From assembly GCF_000687715.1 (NCBI RefSeq), contig NZ_JHXD01000013.1, forward strand, positions 1 to 64,000: a stretch of DNA of 64,000 nucleotides. Reading direction: 5' to 3'. Positions within the stretch are counted from its first letter, which is position 1; each line of letters starts with the position of its first letter. This document shows positions 52,461 to 61,249 of this stretch, one piece after another. Position numbers and translations under genes: made by a program. The DNA comes from Xylanibacter ruminicola Ga6B6 (GTDB lineage: Bacteria > Bacteroidota > Bacteroidia > Bacteroidales > Bacteroidaceae). The notes beneath the pieces are model-generated. The model was not told where the DNA came from. It was given only the letters and a program-made list of their open reading frames with translations, and ran no database searches.

Positions 52461-53290
52461 CCCTTCATATTGGCACGCTGATCGTCGTAGTTGCGATAGG
52501 GCAGCTGGTAGTCGAGATAATGAAAATCGTGCTGTCGCTGTTCGTCGTGCTTAGGGATGGTCATATAATCGCCGTATTTGGTAGTCAGGTAGGTATCGAA
52601 ATGCTCAACACCCATAAACGTGATATCCTCGAACTTGATGGGTGTGGGCTGGCCTAACACCGCCTTGTTGATGATGCCGTTCTTGCCATCATCGTAATCG
52701 GCTATCAAATCACACTTGTCGTAATCATAATGCATCATAATGCGGCGCATCTTCTGCTGCACATAGTGGTTGGTAAACAGCTTCTGACACAGCAAAGGCA
52801 CTATGGCACTGAGATCCTTACCATGTTTGAACGGATCGCGGTGGATGTAGTAGATAACACGCTTCCAGAATTCGTAGCGCGCAAAGTTCAGGCGTTGCAA
52901 CAGCTTGTTGGCACAAACACCATCCAAGGGGAACACATCAATATACAAACCACCGATATAGTTGATATGCTCGCGCTCTATCAGCGTGGTGCTGGCATCC
53001 TGGATTTTACCGAAGGGACCTGGATAGTTGGGATCGGTCTCGGCACAAACGGCTTCGAATGGCTTGGGTAGCCACTCGTGGGCATGCGCCATCAGTGTAT
53101 CGTAATCCTTACGTGGCATGGCGATATCCATATCATCATCCCAAGGAATAAAGCCCTTGTGGCGCACTGCACCCAGCATGGTGCCTGCCCAGAGATAATA
53201 GCGCAGGTGGTGCTCCTGACATACTTTATCGACGGCCTGAAGAATTTTCAGGATGTGGAGTTGAAGGGGACGGATATCGTAACTTGCCAT
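52457..53290 (-). CDS. LicD-family phosphotransferase
   Basis: A 277-residue LicD protein of the nucleotidyltransferase fold. The signature GAVRHKGFIPWDDDMDIAM lies at 40-58, with the metal-binding Asp51-Asp55 cluster, followed by the family's GLYIDVFPLDGV. LicD enzymes transfer phosphocholine, phosphoethanolamine or similar groups from a CDP carrier to glycans, here presumably at the cytoplasmic face. It has its own promoter (53322-53351, minus). It pairs with the LicC-like gene. Confidence 0.9.
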   Translation of the reverse strand: MASYDIRPLQLHILKILQAVDKVCQEHHLRYYLWAGTMLGAVRHKGFIPWDDDMDIAMPRKDYDTLMAHAHEWLPKPFEAVCAETDPNYPGPFGKIQDASTTLIEREHINYIGGLYIDVFPLDGVCANKLLQRLNFARYEFWKRVIYYIHRDPFKHGKDLSAIVPLLCQKLFTNHYVQQKMRRIMMHYDYDKCDLIADYDDGKNGIINKAVLGQPTPIKFEDITFMGVEHFDTYLTTKYGDYMTIPKHDEQRQHDFHYLDYQLPYRNYDDQRANMKG

Positions 53291-53321
53291 AAAACTATTG
53301 TTATTTGTTTAAATTTCGTGG

Positions 53322-53351
53322 CAAAGGTACGCAAAAAACTGCATATTTCAA
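53322..53351 (-). promoter_or_regulatory. promoter of licD-like gene
   Basis: Minus-strand TACCTTTG (53322-53329) with TTG (53349-53351) 19 nt upstream. Confidence 0.65.
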
Positions 53352-53360
53352 TCAAAACGC

Positions 53361-53391
53361 TTGTGAGATTGCAAATAATTATATAATTTTG
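53361..53391 (+). promoter_or_regulatory. promoter of the acyltransferase gene
   Basis: TTG (53361-53363) and TAATTTTG (53384-53391) are 20 nt apart. The ATG at 53397 is only 5 nt from the -7 box, so the leader is minimal or absent. Confidence 0.65.
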
Positions 53392-53396
53392 CATCC

Positions 53397-54371
53397 ATGA
53401 AGGTACTCTACTATATTGTTTTAGCCGTTTGGTATGTGTTCTCATTACTGCCATTACGTGTACATTACTTCATCAGCGACCTGCTGTTCTGGTTGCTGTA
53501 TGGCGTGTTGGGCTATCGTAAAAAGGTGATAAGAAGAAACATCAAAGAGTCGTTCCCCGAGAAAACTGATGATGAGAGATACAGGATAGAACGCGGATTC
53601 TATCACTTTTTCTGCGATTACATCGTGGAGAGTGTGAAACTGATGACGATGACACCCGAGAACCTGAAGCGCCGTATGGTGTTTAAGGGGGTAGAACAGA
53701 TTGATGAGGCTATCAATTCGGGCCAGTCGTGTGCGGTGTATCTGGGGCATCTGTGCAACTGGGAGTGGATAACATCGTTGCCACTCTGGATGAAGTCAGA
53801 CGCGCAATTAGGACAGATTTATCATCCTATCGAGAATAAGGACTTCGACCGCTTGTTCCTGCGGTCGCGTCAGCGTATGGGAGCTGTTTGTATCCCCATG
53901 CAGGATACGCTGCGAAGAATGGTGGAGTACCGCCGTGCTAAGCAGCCTATCGTCATCGGATTTATCTCGGATCAGAAGCCCCATTGGGTAAACATCCACC
54001 ACTGGATAGATTTCCTGCATCACGATACACCTGTACTTACAGGTACGGAGCGTATTGCCAAGAAGATGAATTATGCCGTGTTCTTCATGGATGTGCGTCG
54101 TGTAAAGCGTGGCTACTATGAGGCCGAAGTGATTCCCATGACCCGCGAGCCACAGCAACTGAAGGATTACGAACTTACAGATATGTACTTCGATTTGTTG
54201 GAGAAGAGCATCAAGCGTGCGCCTGAGTTCTGGTTGTGGAGTCACGACCGCTGGAAGCGTACACGTGCTGAGTTTAACGAGCGTTTCGAGGTGATTGACG
54301 GTAAGGTAATAGCTAAGGATCATCCCGACAATAAGCCAGCCCCACCCAAGAAACCTTGGTATAAGTTTTAA
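53397..54371 (+). CDS. LpxL/HtrB-like lipid A acyltransferase
   Basis: A 324-residue lysophospholipid acyltransferase-family protein with an N-terminal membrane anchor (VLYYIVLAVWYVFSLLPL). The catalytic HX4(D/E) motif is GHLCNWEW (about residue 117). FISDQKP near residue 187 and WLWSHDRWK near residue 280 are typical of the LpxL/LpxM family. It adds a secondary acyl chain to lipid A or acylates a related lipid. It ends 4 bp inside the convergent LtaS-like gene. Confidence 0.9.
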   Translation: MKVLYYIVLAVWYVFSLLPLRVHYFISDLLFWLLYGVLGYRKKVIRRNIKESFPEKTDDERYRIERGFYHFFCDYIVESVKLMTMTPENLKRRMVFKGVEQIDEAINSGQSCAVYLGHLCNWEWITSLPLWMKSDAQLGQIYHPIENKDFDRLFLRSRQRMGAVCIPMQDTLRRMVEYRRAKQPIVIGFISDQKPHWVNIHHWIDFLHHDTPVLTGTERIAKKMNYAVFFMDVRRVKRGYYEAEVIPMTREPQQLKDYELTDMYFDLLEKSIKRAPEFWLWSHDRWKRTRAEFNERFEVIDGKVIAKDHPDNKPAPPKKPWYKF

Positions 54372-56257
54372 AGCAACTTGTTTTTGGTCATGCGCATCAT
54401 ATATTGTTGTATGATGGCTTTTAGTTCGCGCTCCATCTGTGCTTGCTGAGGTACTTTTCCCTTCAGGTTGTGCTGCATCAGACGGTCGGTTAACTGGTAA
54501 ACGCCCTTGGTTTGTTTGCCGTCGAACTGAAGCACATAACCGTATTTGGCGTACTGATAAATGCCGTTCAGGTAGTTAACCGCCCACGTATCGTTGGCGG
54601 GTGTGTTCAGCACGTCGATACCAAAGGCCAAATACGGCTTAGAATAACCTAACATCCCTAAAATAGTGGGTAGAATGTCAATCTGCTGGGCAATCTTTTC
54701 TTCCATACGTCCTTCGGCGTGCGAAGGATCGTAGATGATGATGGGCGAACAGAACCCACCCATATCGCTCTGATACTCTGCGTGGTCGCTCTGGTTGGTA
54801 TGGTCGCTGGTAAGCACAAAGATGGTGTTGGCAAACCAAGGCTGCTTACGGGCGGTGGCAAAGAATTTGCCAAGGGCCATATCGGTATAGCGGATGCACT
54901 TCTGAATGGGCAGATGTTCCTCGGGGAACTGTGCCTTATACTGCTCGGGGATGGCGAACGGATGGTGACTGGAGGCCGAGAAGATTGCCGTCATAAACGG
55001 CTGCTGCATCTTACTCATCTCCTCAGCATAATACAGGAAGAAAGGCTCGTCCCAGATGGCCCAGGTACCATCGAAATCGTTAGTGCCACGAGCAGCCTCG
55101 TATTCAGTACGTCCGTAATAATGCTGGAAGCCAGTCTTCTTGGCGAAGGCCTCGAAGCCCATAGAGCCATTCTGGGCCCCATGGAAGAAAGCAGTCTGGT
55201 AACCCTCGTTACCCAAGATGCCAGCCAGTCCGGTGTAATCGTTCATCGAGGCTGGGGTGAGGAAGAACGGCTCAACAAACATAGGGATGCTGGAGAGGAT
55301 GCTGGGCATGCCGTCGATACTCTTTCTACCGTTACAGAAACTGTAGCGGAAGGTGGTGCTGTGGGCAATGAGCGAATCAACACAAGGTGTGTATCCCTTG
55401 TACTTGCCACCCTCTAAATCGCGATTGAGGGCCCCGATATACTCTCGACCGAAACTCTCGATTATCAGAACCACTACGTTCTTTCTAGAAAATCTAGAAT
55501 CTCTAGTTAGTCTAGCCTGATGGAGCGGCGAATAAACTGCCTCCATTTCTGCATCACTCTGATAATAGTTGGGCACAGTGAAAACGCTTTTGCCAATGGT
55601 ACGGATGAGCGAGAAGGGGGTGTTGAGAACCAAGGCGGCATCAGCAGGATGCTGGGCGTATTGGTTGGCGTTTGATATGGTGATGGGACGAACGGCTGTG
55701 GTAAAACCGCCGCGCATGCCGGCAATGCTCAGTGGGACAATAAGCAGCAAACTGGCTAAGTTGGCCGCATGCTTGCCTCTGGGCATGGCGTACAGTTTGT
55801 AGAGGCCCATCATCACCACCGCAAACAGCAGTACCAGGTACCAGTGGTTGATGAACTCGGTACCGAAGATGCTACCTAAGTTGCCCTCATTCGAGAACTC
55901 TCCGAACACCGTAGTGGTGGTGCGGCGCATGGTGTATTGAAAATAAACGGCATCACCTAAATTGATGGCTAAAGCAAGAGCGTTGATGATGAGGTATAGC
56001 CACTTAAGGGCTTTCTGACCTTTCAGCGTAAATGCGCTCACAGCTATCAACAGCACCACATAAAGCGCGTTGGTATAAACAATGGCTGAGGTGTCGAACA
56101 GGAGTCCGCCACGGAATACATCGCTGTTATAATGTAGCAGTTGGGTGTTTTCAAGGAAATATGCCAATCGGGCTATCTGGTAAACCACGTAAACTAACAG
56201 GATATTCCAGATAACGGACACAATAGGGGCGTAGGGCTTGCTGAGAAGATGTTTCAT
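54368..56257 (-). CDS. LtaS-like sulfatase-fold phosphotransferase, copy 1
   Basis: A 629-residue inner-membrane protein with about five N-terminal helices and a periplasmic sulfatase/alkaline-phosphatase-superfamily domain (about 255-600). Metal ligand Glu267 is in VLIIESFG. The nucleophile is probably Ser313 in GRKSIDGMPS, and TSDHTNQ is the C-terminal metal site. In Gram-negatives such enzymes usually move phosphoethanolamine or phosphoglycerol from lipids to glycans. Residues 250-259 (LTRDSRFSRK) are encoded by a 9-bp tandem repeat. ATGA overlap with copy 2. Confidence 0.87.
   Translation of the reverse strand: MKHLLSKPYAPIVSVIWNILLVYVVYQIARLAYFLENTQLLHYNSDVFRGGLLFDTSAIVYTNALYVVLLIAVSAFTLKGQKALKWLYLIINALALAINLGDAVYFQYTMRRTTTTVFGEFSNEGNLGSIFGTEFINHWYLVLLFAVVMMGLYKLYAMPRGKHAANLASLLLIVPLSIAGMRGGFTTAVRPITISNANQYAQHPADAALVLNTPFSLIRTIGKSVFTVPNYYQSDAEMEAVYSPLHQARLTRDSRFSRKNVVVLIIESFGREYIGALNRDLEGGKYKGYTPCVDSLIAHSTTFRYSFCNGRKSIDGMPSILSSIPMFVEPFFLTPASMNDYTGLAGILGNEGYQTAFFHGAQNGSMGFEAFAKKTGFQHYYGRTEYEAARGTNDFDGTWAIWDEPFFLYYAEEMSKMQQPFMTAIFSASSHHPFAIPEQYKAQFPEEHLPIQKCIRYTDMALGKFFATARKQPWFANTIFVLTSDHTNQSDHAEYQSDMGGFCSPIIIYDPSHAEGRMEEKIAQQIDILPTILGMLGYSKPYLAFGIDVLNTPANDTWAVNYLNGIYQYAKYGYVLQFDGKQTKGVYQLTDRLMQHNLKGKVPQQAQMERELKAIIQQYMMRMTKNKLL
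55484..55515 (-). repeat. 9-bp tandem repeat inside the LtaS-like gene
   Basis: TCTAG begins at 55484, 55493, 55502 and 55511 with exact 9-bp spacing. On the coding strand it reads CTAGA-N4 and encodes a (x)(T/S)R tripeptide pattern just before the sulfatase domain. Confidence 0.8.
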
Positions 56258-58065
56258 CGTTGATTTAAATCTTTTGTAGCGGCTTGCAGAATGGCTTGGG
56301 CAATAGTAATATCGCCCTTACCAGTTGTAACACGCTGACTGTATAAGTCGAATACCGTCAATCCCGTAGTGTCTACCATCGAATAACCTTCGGTGAAGGT
56401 ATGCATGGCCACGGGATGGGTATAGGTGCGACTGAGCACATCGCGACTAAACGTATAATCGCTATGAGACATACCTAACTGGGCTAACAGTGTAGCGGGC
56501 AGGTCGGTCTGGTTGCAGATGGTATCGATACGGCGAGGAGTTTTTACGGCACCGCCAACCCAAATCATCGGGATACGATTACGGAGAGGGTGCTGCTCGT
56601 CGTACTCTTTGTAGTTGATGCCGTGATCGGGTAACAGTACAATCAACGTATTCTTCCAAGCCTCAGTGCGGCGCAGTTTGGCCACGAAATCGCCAATACA
56701 CTGGTCGAGATAGTAGAAGGCGTTCAGAATCTCATCGTCGAAATGCTTGATAGGCACATCCCAGGGCTCATGACTGCTCAGCGAAGAGTAGCCAATGAGA
56801 TAAGGTGATGGGAGGGTGGTGGCCATATCATACAGGGTGCCGAAGGTGATGTCATCGCGTACACCCCATTCGGCTGATTTCTGTTCGGCTGTTGTATAGT
56901 CGGCCTTCCAGGTAAGCTTGTCGAATCCACCGCTAATCAGGTAGCTGCGCATGTTGGTAAAATTGATGTCGCCACCATACAGATAGTGGGTGTTATACTG
57001 CTTCTCATCACGCAGTGAACGGGCGATACAGGGCAGTGTGCGCGATTTGGCGGGCAGCTTCATCACCGATGTGTTGGGGAACGAGGGGTAGCCGCTATAG
57101 GTACACAGGGTGCCGCGATCGGTGCGCCATGAGTTGGCATAGCAGTTGGTAAAGTAAACACCTTCGGTAGCCAACTTGTTAAGGTTGGGGGTGATATCCT
57201 GGCGACCGCTGAGTTCGGTAAACTCGCCGCCGAGACTCTCCATCAGTATCACGATGATGTTAGGTGTTTGTGTGTTCAACAGGGTATCGCTATCCACACT
57301 CTCGGTGTTATAAAGCTGATCGATAATCTGCTGACAGGCCTCGTCGCTCATGTAGTTGTAGCTCTCTACCTCGCCTGTTTTCTCTAACGAAGCCAGGAAA
57401 CTGAAAACGGGATTAACAGCCGCGTGGTTGAGGAACTGATTCTGTGAATAGTACACCTGACCGATATTGGTGGTTGATTCGTCTAACCCACCACGAATAC
57501 CGATACCTATCAATGGTGCCATGATCAGGAAAGTAACCAAACTGATGACTGCTGTTTTGAGTGATTTGGTCAGTTGATTGCCGCCTTTCAGACTGCATAA
57601 GGCGTTAGCATAACCCTTATAGATAACTACAGCCGTAACTACTAATGCTACGAATCGCCAGATAAGATAGGTGACTGAGACACTGGCTGTGGCCTCGTTG
57701 GGTGTTTCGAGATATTGCAGGCATGAGGCATCGAGTTTGAATGCCCAGAAGGGATAAAGACTGGTATCGGCCACGAAAGCCAAAGCAAAAGCGATGGCTA
57801 TCAAGGCATAATACCCCTTCAGTATGCGGAACAGCCATTGGCCTGTGTACCACATGCTGATGATAGTGGCTAGAAAAGGTACAATAAAGAAATAGAGGGC
57901 TGTCGACATGTCGAGCGACAGTCCGTGCTGTACCACCTGCCACATATCACTAAACACGAACTCGTGTCCCTCTCGGCAGAAAAGCATAAATGCCAACTTA
58001 GCCAAGACGAACACAAGAACCGTCCAGAGGTACGTCTTTATCAGATAATTAACTCTGCATTTCAT
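56254..58065 (-). CDS. LtaS-like sulfatase-fold phosphotransferase, copy 2
   Basis: A 603-residue paralogue with about five N-terminal helices and a periplasmic catalytic domain (about 265-560). Glu276 (VILMESLGG) and the nucleophile Thr315 (SWRTDRGT) match the LtaS arrangement; LLPDHGINY is the C-terminal metal site. It carries Thr where copy 1 appears to use Ser, so the two probably differ in substrate. It starts inside the ABC exporter gene (17-bp overlap) and is translationally coupled to copy 1. Confidence 0.88.
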   Translation of the reverse strand: MKCRVNYLIKTYLWTVLVFVLAKLAFMLFCREGHEFVFSDMWQVVQHGLSLDMSTALYFFIVPFLATIISMWYTGQWLFRILKGYYALIAIAFALAFVADTSLYPFWAFKLDASCLQYLETPNEATASVSVTYLIWRFVALVVTAVVIYKGYANALCSLKGGNQLTKSLKTAVISLVTFLIMAPLIGIGIRGGLDESTTNIGQVYYSQNQFLNHAAVNPVFSFLASLEKTGEVESYNYMSDEACQQIIDQLYNTESVDSDTLLNTQTPNIIVILMESLGGEFTELSGRQDITPNLNKLATEGVYFTNCYANSWRTDRGTLCTYSGYPSFPNTSVMKLPAKSRTLPCIARSLRDEKQYNTHYLYGGDINFTNMRSYLISGGFDKLTWKADYTTAEQKSAEWGVRDDITFGTLYDMATTLPSPYLIGYSSLSSHEPWDVPIKHFDDEILNAFYYLDQCIGDFVAKLRRTEAWKNTLIVLLPDHGINYKEYDEQHPLRNRIPMIWVGGAVKTPRRIDTICNQTDLPATLLAQLGMSHSDYTFSRDVLSRTYTHPVAMHTFTEGYSMVDTTGLTVFDLYSQRVTTGKGDITIAQAILQAATKDLNQR

Positions 58066-59875
58066 GTAGTTTCTTGTAATAACCGCCGATATTCAACAGT
58101 TCATCGTGAGTGCCTCGCTCTACGATCTTACCTTCGTGCAGCACGCAAATCTCGTCGGCATTCTTGATGGTGCTCAAACGGTGTGCGATGGCTACGGTAG
58201 TACGGGTCTTCATCAGGCGCTCTAAGGCATCCTGTACCAGACGCTCGCTCTCGGTATCGAGGGCCGATGTGGCCTCGTCGAGAATCAGAATAGGAGGATT
58301 CTTCAGAATGGCACGAGCGATGCTGACACGCTGACGCTGACCGCCAGACAGACGTCCGCCGCGATCGCCGATGTTGGTGTCGAAACCGTTCTCGGATGCC
58401 ATGATGAAATCGTAGGCATTGGCAATCTTGGCAGCTTCCTCAATCTGCTGCTGGGTGGCGTTATCCACACCGAACGAGATGTTGTTGCGGAACGAATCGT
58501 TAAAGAGGATAGCCTCCTGGTTTACATTACCAATCAACTGGCGCAGATCGTGAATACCCAACTCCTTAACGTTGATGCCATCGATGAGTACCTCGCCCTC
58601 CTGAACATCATAGTAACGGGGAATCAAATCTACCATCGTAGATTTTCCGCTACCACTCTGGCCAACCAAAGCGATGGTCTTACCCTTGGGGATTACCAGG
58701 TTGATATCTTTGAGTACCCACTGTTCGCCGTATTTGAACGAAACGTGGCGGAATTCTATCTGGTGCTCGAAGTTTGCGATATGCTTGGGTGCTGCAGGCT
58801 CCTTAATGGTGTTCTCGGCCATCAGGATCTTATCAACACGCTCCATCGAGGCCAGTCCCTTGGGGATGTTATAACCAGCTTTCGAGAAATCCTTCAGCGG
58901 GTTGATGATCGAGTAGAGCATTACCATATAATAAATAAAGATAGGCCCCGAGAGTGTGTGGTTGTTGAGTACCAATACACCACCGAACCACAACACAATT
59001 ACGATCATGACGGTACCCAGGAACTCCGACATAGGATGGGCCGACGACTGACGGATATTTACACGCATGATGTCGTTGCGATAGGCCGAGTTGATGGTGT
59101 CGAAACGCTTGTTCATCTTCTCTTCGGCGCAGAAAGCCTTGATGATGCGCAAGCCACCTAAGGTTTCCTCGACCTGACTCATGGTGTCGCTCCAAAGCGC
59201 CTGAGCCTTGACCGACTGGGCTTTGAGCTTTCGACCAACCCAACCCATAAACCAACCCATGATGGGGACGATTATCAGGGTGAACACGGTGAGCTGCCAT
59301 GAGATAAACAGCAGCATGGTGAAATAGCCTACAATCAGGATGGGGTTCTTGAACAGCATCTCGAGACTCGACATGATAGAGTTCTCAATTTCCTGTACAT
59401 CGCCGCTCATACGGGCAATGATGTCGCCCTTGCGCTCCTCGCTGAAGAAACCTAATGGCAGGGTGTTTATCTTCTGATACAACTGGTTGCGGATGTCGCG
59501 AACCACACCTGTGCGGATGGGCACGATGGTGGCCGACGACAGGAAGTAAGCACCCGTCTTCAGGAAAGTCATAAAGGCCAGGAAGAGGCCGATAATGAGC
59601 AGTGTGGTTGTAGGACCAAGATCGGCAATGAGGCTGTTAACGTAGTAGTTCATATTGTTCATCAACACCTCCTGTGCATTCGCCCAGTCCCATGCCATCA
59701 GTGCGGTTGCTGTGTCGCCATCGCCCGTCTTGAAGATAATCTGCAAGATAGGTATCAGGGCTGCAAACGAGAAGACATTCAGGATAACCGATAGGATATT
59801 GAATACTACCGATGCCACCAGATATTTTTTGTAAGGAGGAACAAACCGCCTCAGTACGTTCAGGAACTCTTTCAC
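58049..59875 (-). CDS. MsbA-like ABC exporter (fused membrane and ATPase domains)
   Basis: A 608-residue half-transporter that would work as a homodimer. Six membrane helices span about residues 15-330. The ATPase domain has Walker A VGQSGSGKST (404-413), signature LSGGQRQ (509-515) and Walker B ILILDEATSALD. It resembles the lipid A flippase MsbA and multidrug exporters. The start is GTG at 59875, embedded in an 8-bp repeat. The genes downstream are lipid-head-group transferases, which favours a lipid substrate. Confidence 0.9.
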   Translation of the reverse strand: MKEFLNVLRRFVPPYKKYLVASVVFNILSVILNVFSFAALIPILQIIFKTGDGDTATALMAWDWANAQEVLMNNMNYYVNSLIADLGPTTTLLIIGLFLAFMTFLKTGAYFLSSATIVPIRTGVVRDIRNQLYQKINTLPLGFFSEERKGDIIARMSGDVQEIENSIMSSLEMLFKNPILIVGYFTMLLFISWQLTVFTLIIVPIMGWFMGWVGRKLKAQSVKAQALWSDTMSQVEETLGGLRIIKAFCAEEKMNKRFDTINSAYRNDIMRVNIRQSSAHPMSEFLGTVMIVIVLWFGGVLVLNNHTLSGPIFIYYMVMLYSIINPLKDFSKAGYNIPKGLASMERVDKILMAENTIKEPAAPKHIANFEHQIEFRHVSFKYGEQWVLKDINLVIPKGKTIALVGQSGSGKSTMVDLIPRYYDVQEGEVLIDGINVKELGIHDLRQLIGNVNQEAILFNDSFRNNISFGVDNATQQQIEEAAKIANAYDFIMASENGFDTNIGDRGGRLSGGQRQRVSIARAILKNPPILILDEATSALDTESERLVQDALERLMKTRTTVAIAHRLSTIKNADEICVLHEGKIVERGTHDELLNIGGYYKKLHEMQS

Positions 59876-59900
59876 TTTCTTACCTTTTTACTTTTTTACT
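59873..59900 (-). repeat. 8-bp repeat across the start of the ABC exporter gene
   Basis: On the plus strand CAC/TAC words recur at 59873, 59881, 59889 and 59897, with T-rich fill between them. On the coding strand this gives GTA/GTG every 8 bp, and the last one is the GTG start codon. The miaB stop codon lies in the same array. Confidence 0.65.
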
Positions 59901-61233
59901 TTTCAACCGCTTCGCCAAGGAGTGTGGCGCTGGTACTACCGGTAATTCTTACACGAACGGTTTCACCAATATGGTGACCGGCCTTATCGAAGACCACCAT
60001 TTTATTCTGTTCGGTACGACCGCAGAGCTGCTCTCTGCTGCGCTTTGAGAAGCCCTCAACCAGCACGTAGAACTCCTTACCCTCGTCCTTCTTGTTCTGG
60101 ATAGCACTCATCTCGGTCTGTAGCGCGATGAGCTCGTTCAGTCTGCGAATCTTCTCCTCCTCGGCAATATTGTCGGGTAGGTGCTTCGAAGCGTAAGTGC
60201 CTGGGCGCTCGGAGTATTTGAACATAAAGGCAGAATCGTAACCCACCTCGCGCATTAGGTCGAGCGACAGCTGGTGGTCTTCCTCTGTCTCGGAGTGATA
60301 ACCTACAAAGATATCGGTAGAAAGACCGCAATCGGGGATGATACGACGGATGGCATGTACGCGATCCATATACCACTCGCGGGTGTATTTGCGGTTCATT
60401 AACTTCAGAATGCGGTCGCTACCACTCTGTACGGGCAGGTGGATGTGCTTGCAAACGTTAGGCACCTCGGCGATCACCTTCAGGGTTTCGTCGCTCATGT
60501 CCTTGGGGTGCGATGTGGTAAAGCGCACGCGCATGGTGGGCACCTCTTCGGCCACCTTTCTTAATAACGTGGGGAAATCAATGTCCTCGAACTTATACGA
60601 GTTGACATTCTGCCCCAAAAGGGTAACCTCCTTATAGCCTTTATCGCGCAGATCGCGCACCTCACGCAGAATGCTCTCTAAATCGCGACTTCGCTCACGA
60701 CCACGGGTGTAAGGCACAATGCAGTAGTGGCAGAAATTGTTACAACCACGCATAATGCTTACGAAACCGCCAATCTTATGTCCGATGCCGATACGCTGTG
60801 GTACCACATCCTTATAAGTCTCGCTGGTAGAGAGTTCGGTATTCATGGCCTTATGTCCCAACTCGGCCTGCGCAATCAGGTCGGGCAGTGAGAGATAAGC
60901 GTCAGGACCAGCCACCAAGTCGCAGTGGTGGTTGTCGAGCAGGTCGTTCTGAGCTCTCTCAGCCATACAACCAAGTACACCAAGAATCATTTTGGGAGCT
61001 TCGGGGTTGCTCTTCTGTCGGCGGCGACGCTCAGCATCCAGTGCTTCCAAACGGTGATAAATCTTCTGCTCGGCGTTATCTCTAACAGAGCAGGTGTTCA
61101 GGAATACAGCATCGGCCTCGTCGATGGTCTCGGTGGTTTCGTAACCAGCCATCTGCATCACCGATGCAACAACTTCAGAATCGGCCACATTCATCTGGCA
61201 GCCATACGTTTCAATATATAACTTCTTCATCAT
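59896..61233 (-). CDS. miaB: tRNA-2-methylthio-N6-dimethylallyladenosine synthase
   Basis: A 445-residue methylthiotransferase that adds a methylthio group to i6A37 of tRNAs. The N-terminal UPF0004 domain has ligand Cys in YGCQMN, NTCSVRDNA and GCMAER. The radical SAM motif is CNNFCHYC (Cx3Cx2C). A C-terminal TRAM domain (about 375-440) binds RNA. The start ATG 61233 (or 61230) gives the standard MKKLYIETYGCQMN; a longer frame from 61308 overlaps dgt. It lies 16 nt after dgt and 20 nt before the ABC exporter gene. Confidence 0.95.
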   Translation of the reverse strand: MMKKLYIETYGCQMNVADSEVVASVMQMAGYETTETIDEADAVFLNTCSVRDNAEQKIYHRLEALDAERRRRQKSNPEAPKMILGVLGCMAERAQNDLLDNHHCDLVAGPDAYLSLPDLIAQAELGHKAMNTELSTSETYKDVVPQRIGIGHKIGGFVSIMRGCNNFCHYCIVPYTRGRERSRDLESILREVRDLRDKGYKEVTLLGQNVNSYKFEDIDFPTLLRKVAEEVPTMRVRFTTSHPKDMSDETLKVIAEVPNVCKHIHLPVQSGSDRILKLMNRKYTREWYMDRVHAIRRIIPDCGLSTDIFVGYHSETEEDHQLSLDLMREVGYDSAFMFKYSERPGTYASKHLPDNIAEEEKIRRLNELIALQTEMSAIQNKKDEGKEFYVLVEGFSKRSREQLCGRTEQNKMVVFDKAGHHIGETVRVRITGSTSATLLGEAVEK

Positions 61234-61249
61234 GCAAAGTATAAACAGG

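Noticed and set aside
54719..55417. 232-codon plus-strand open frame within the LtaS-like gene
   Set aside because: Antisense to the sulfatase domain. It has no promoter or recognisable domain.
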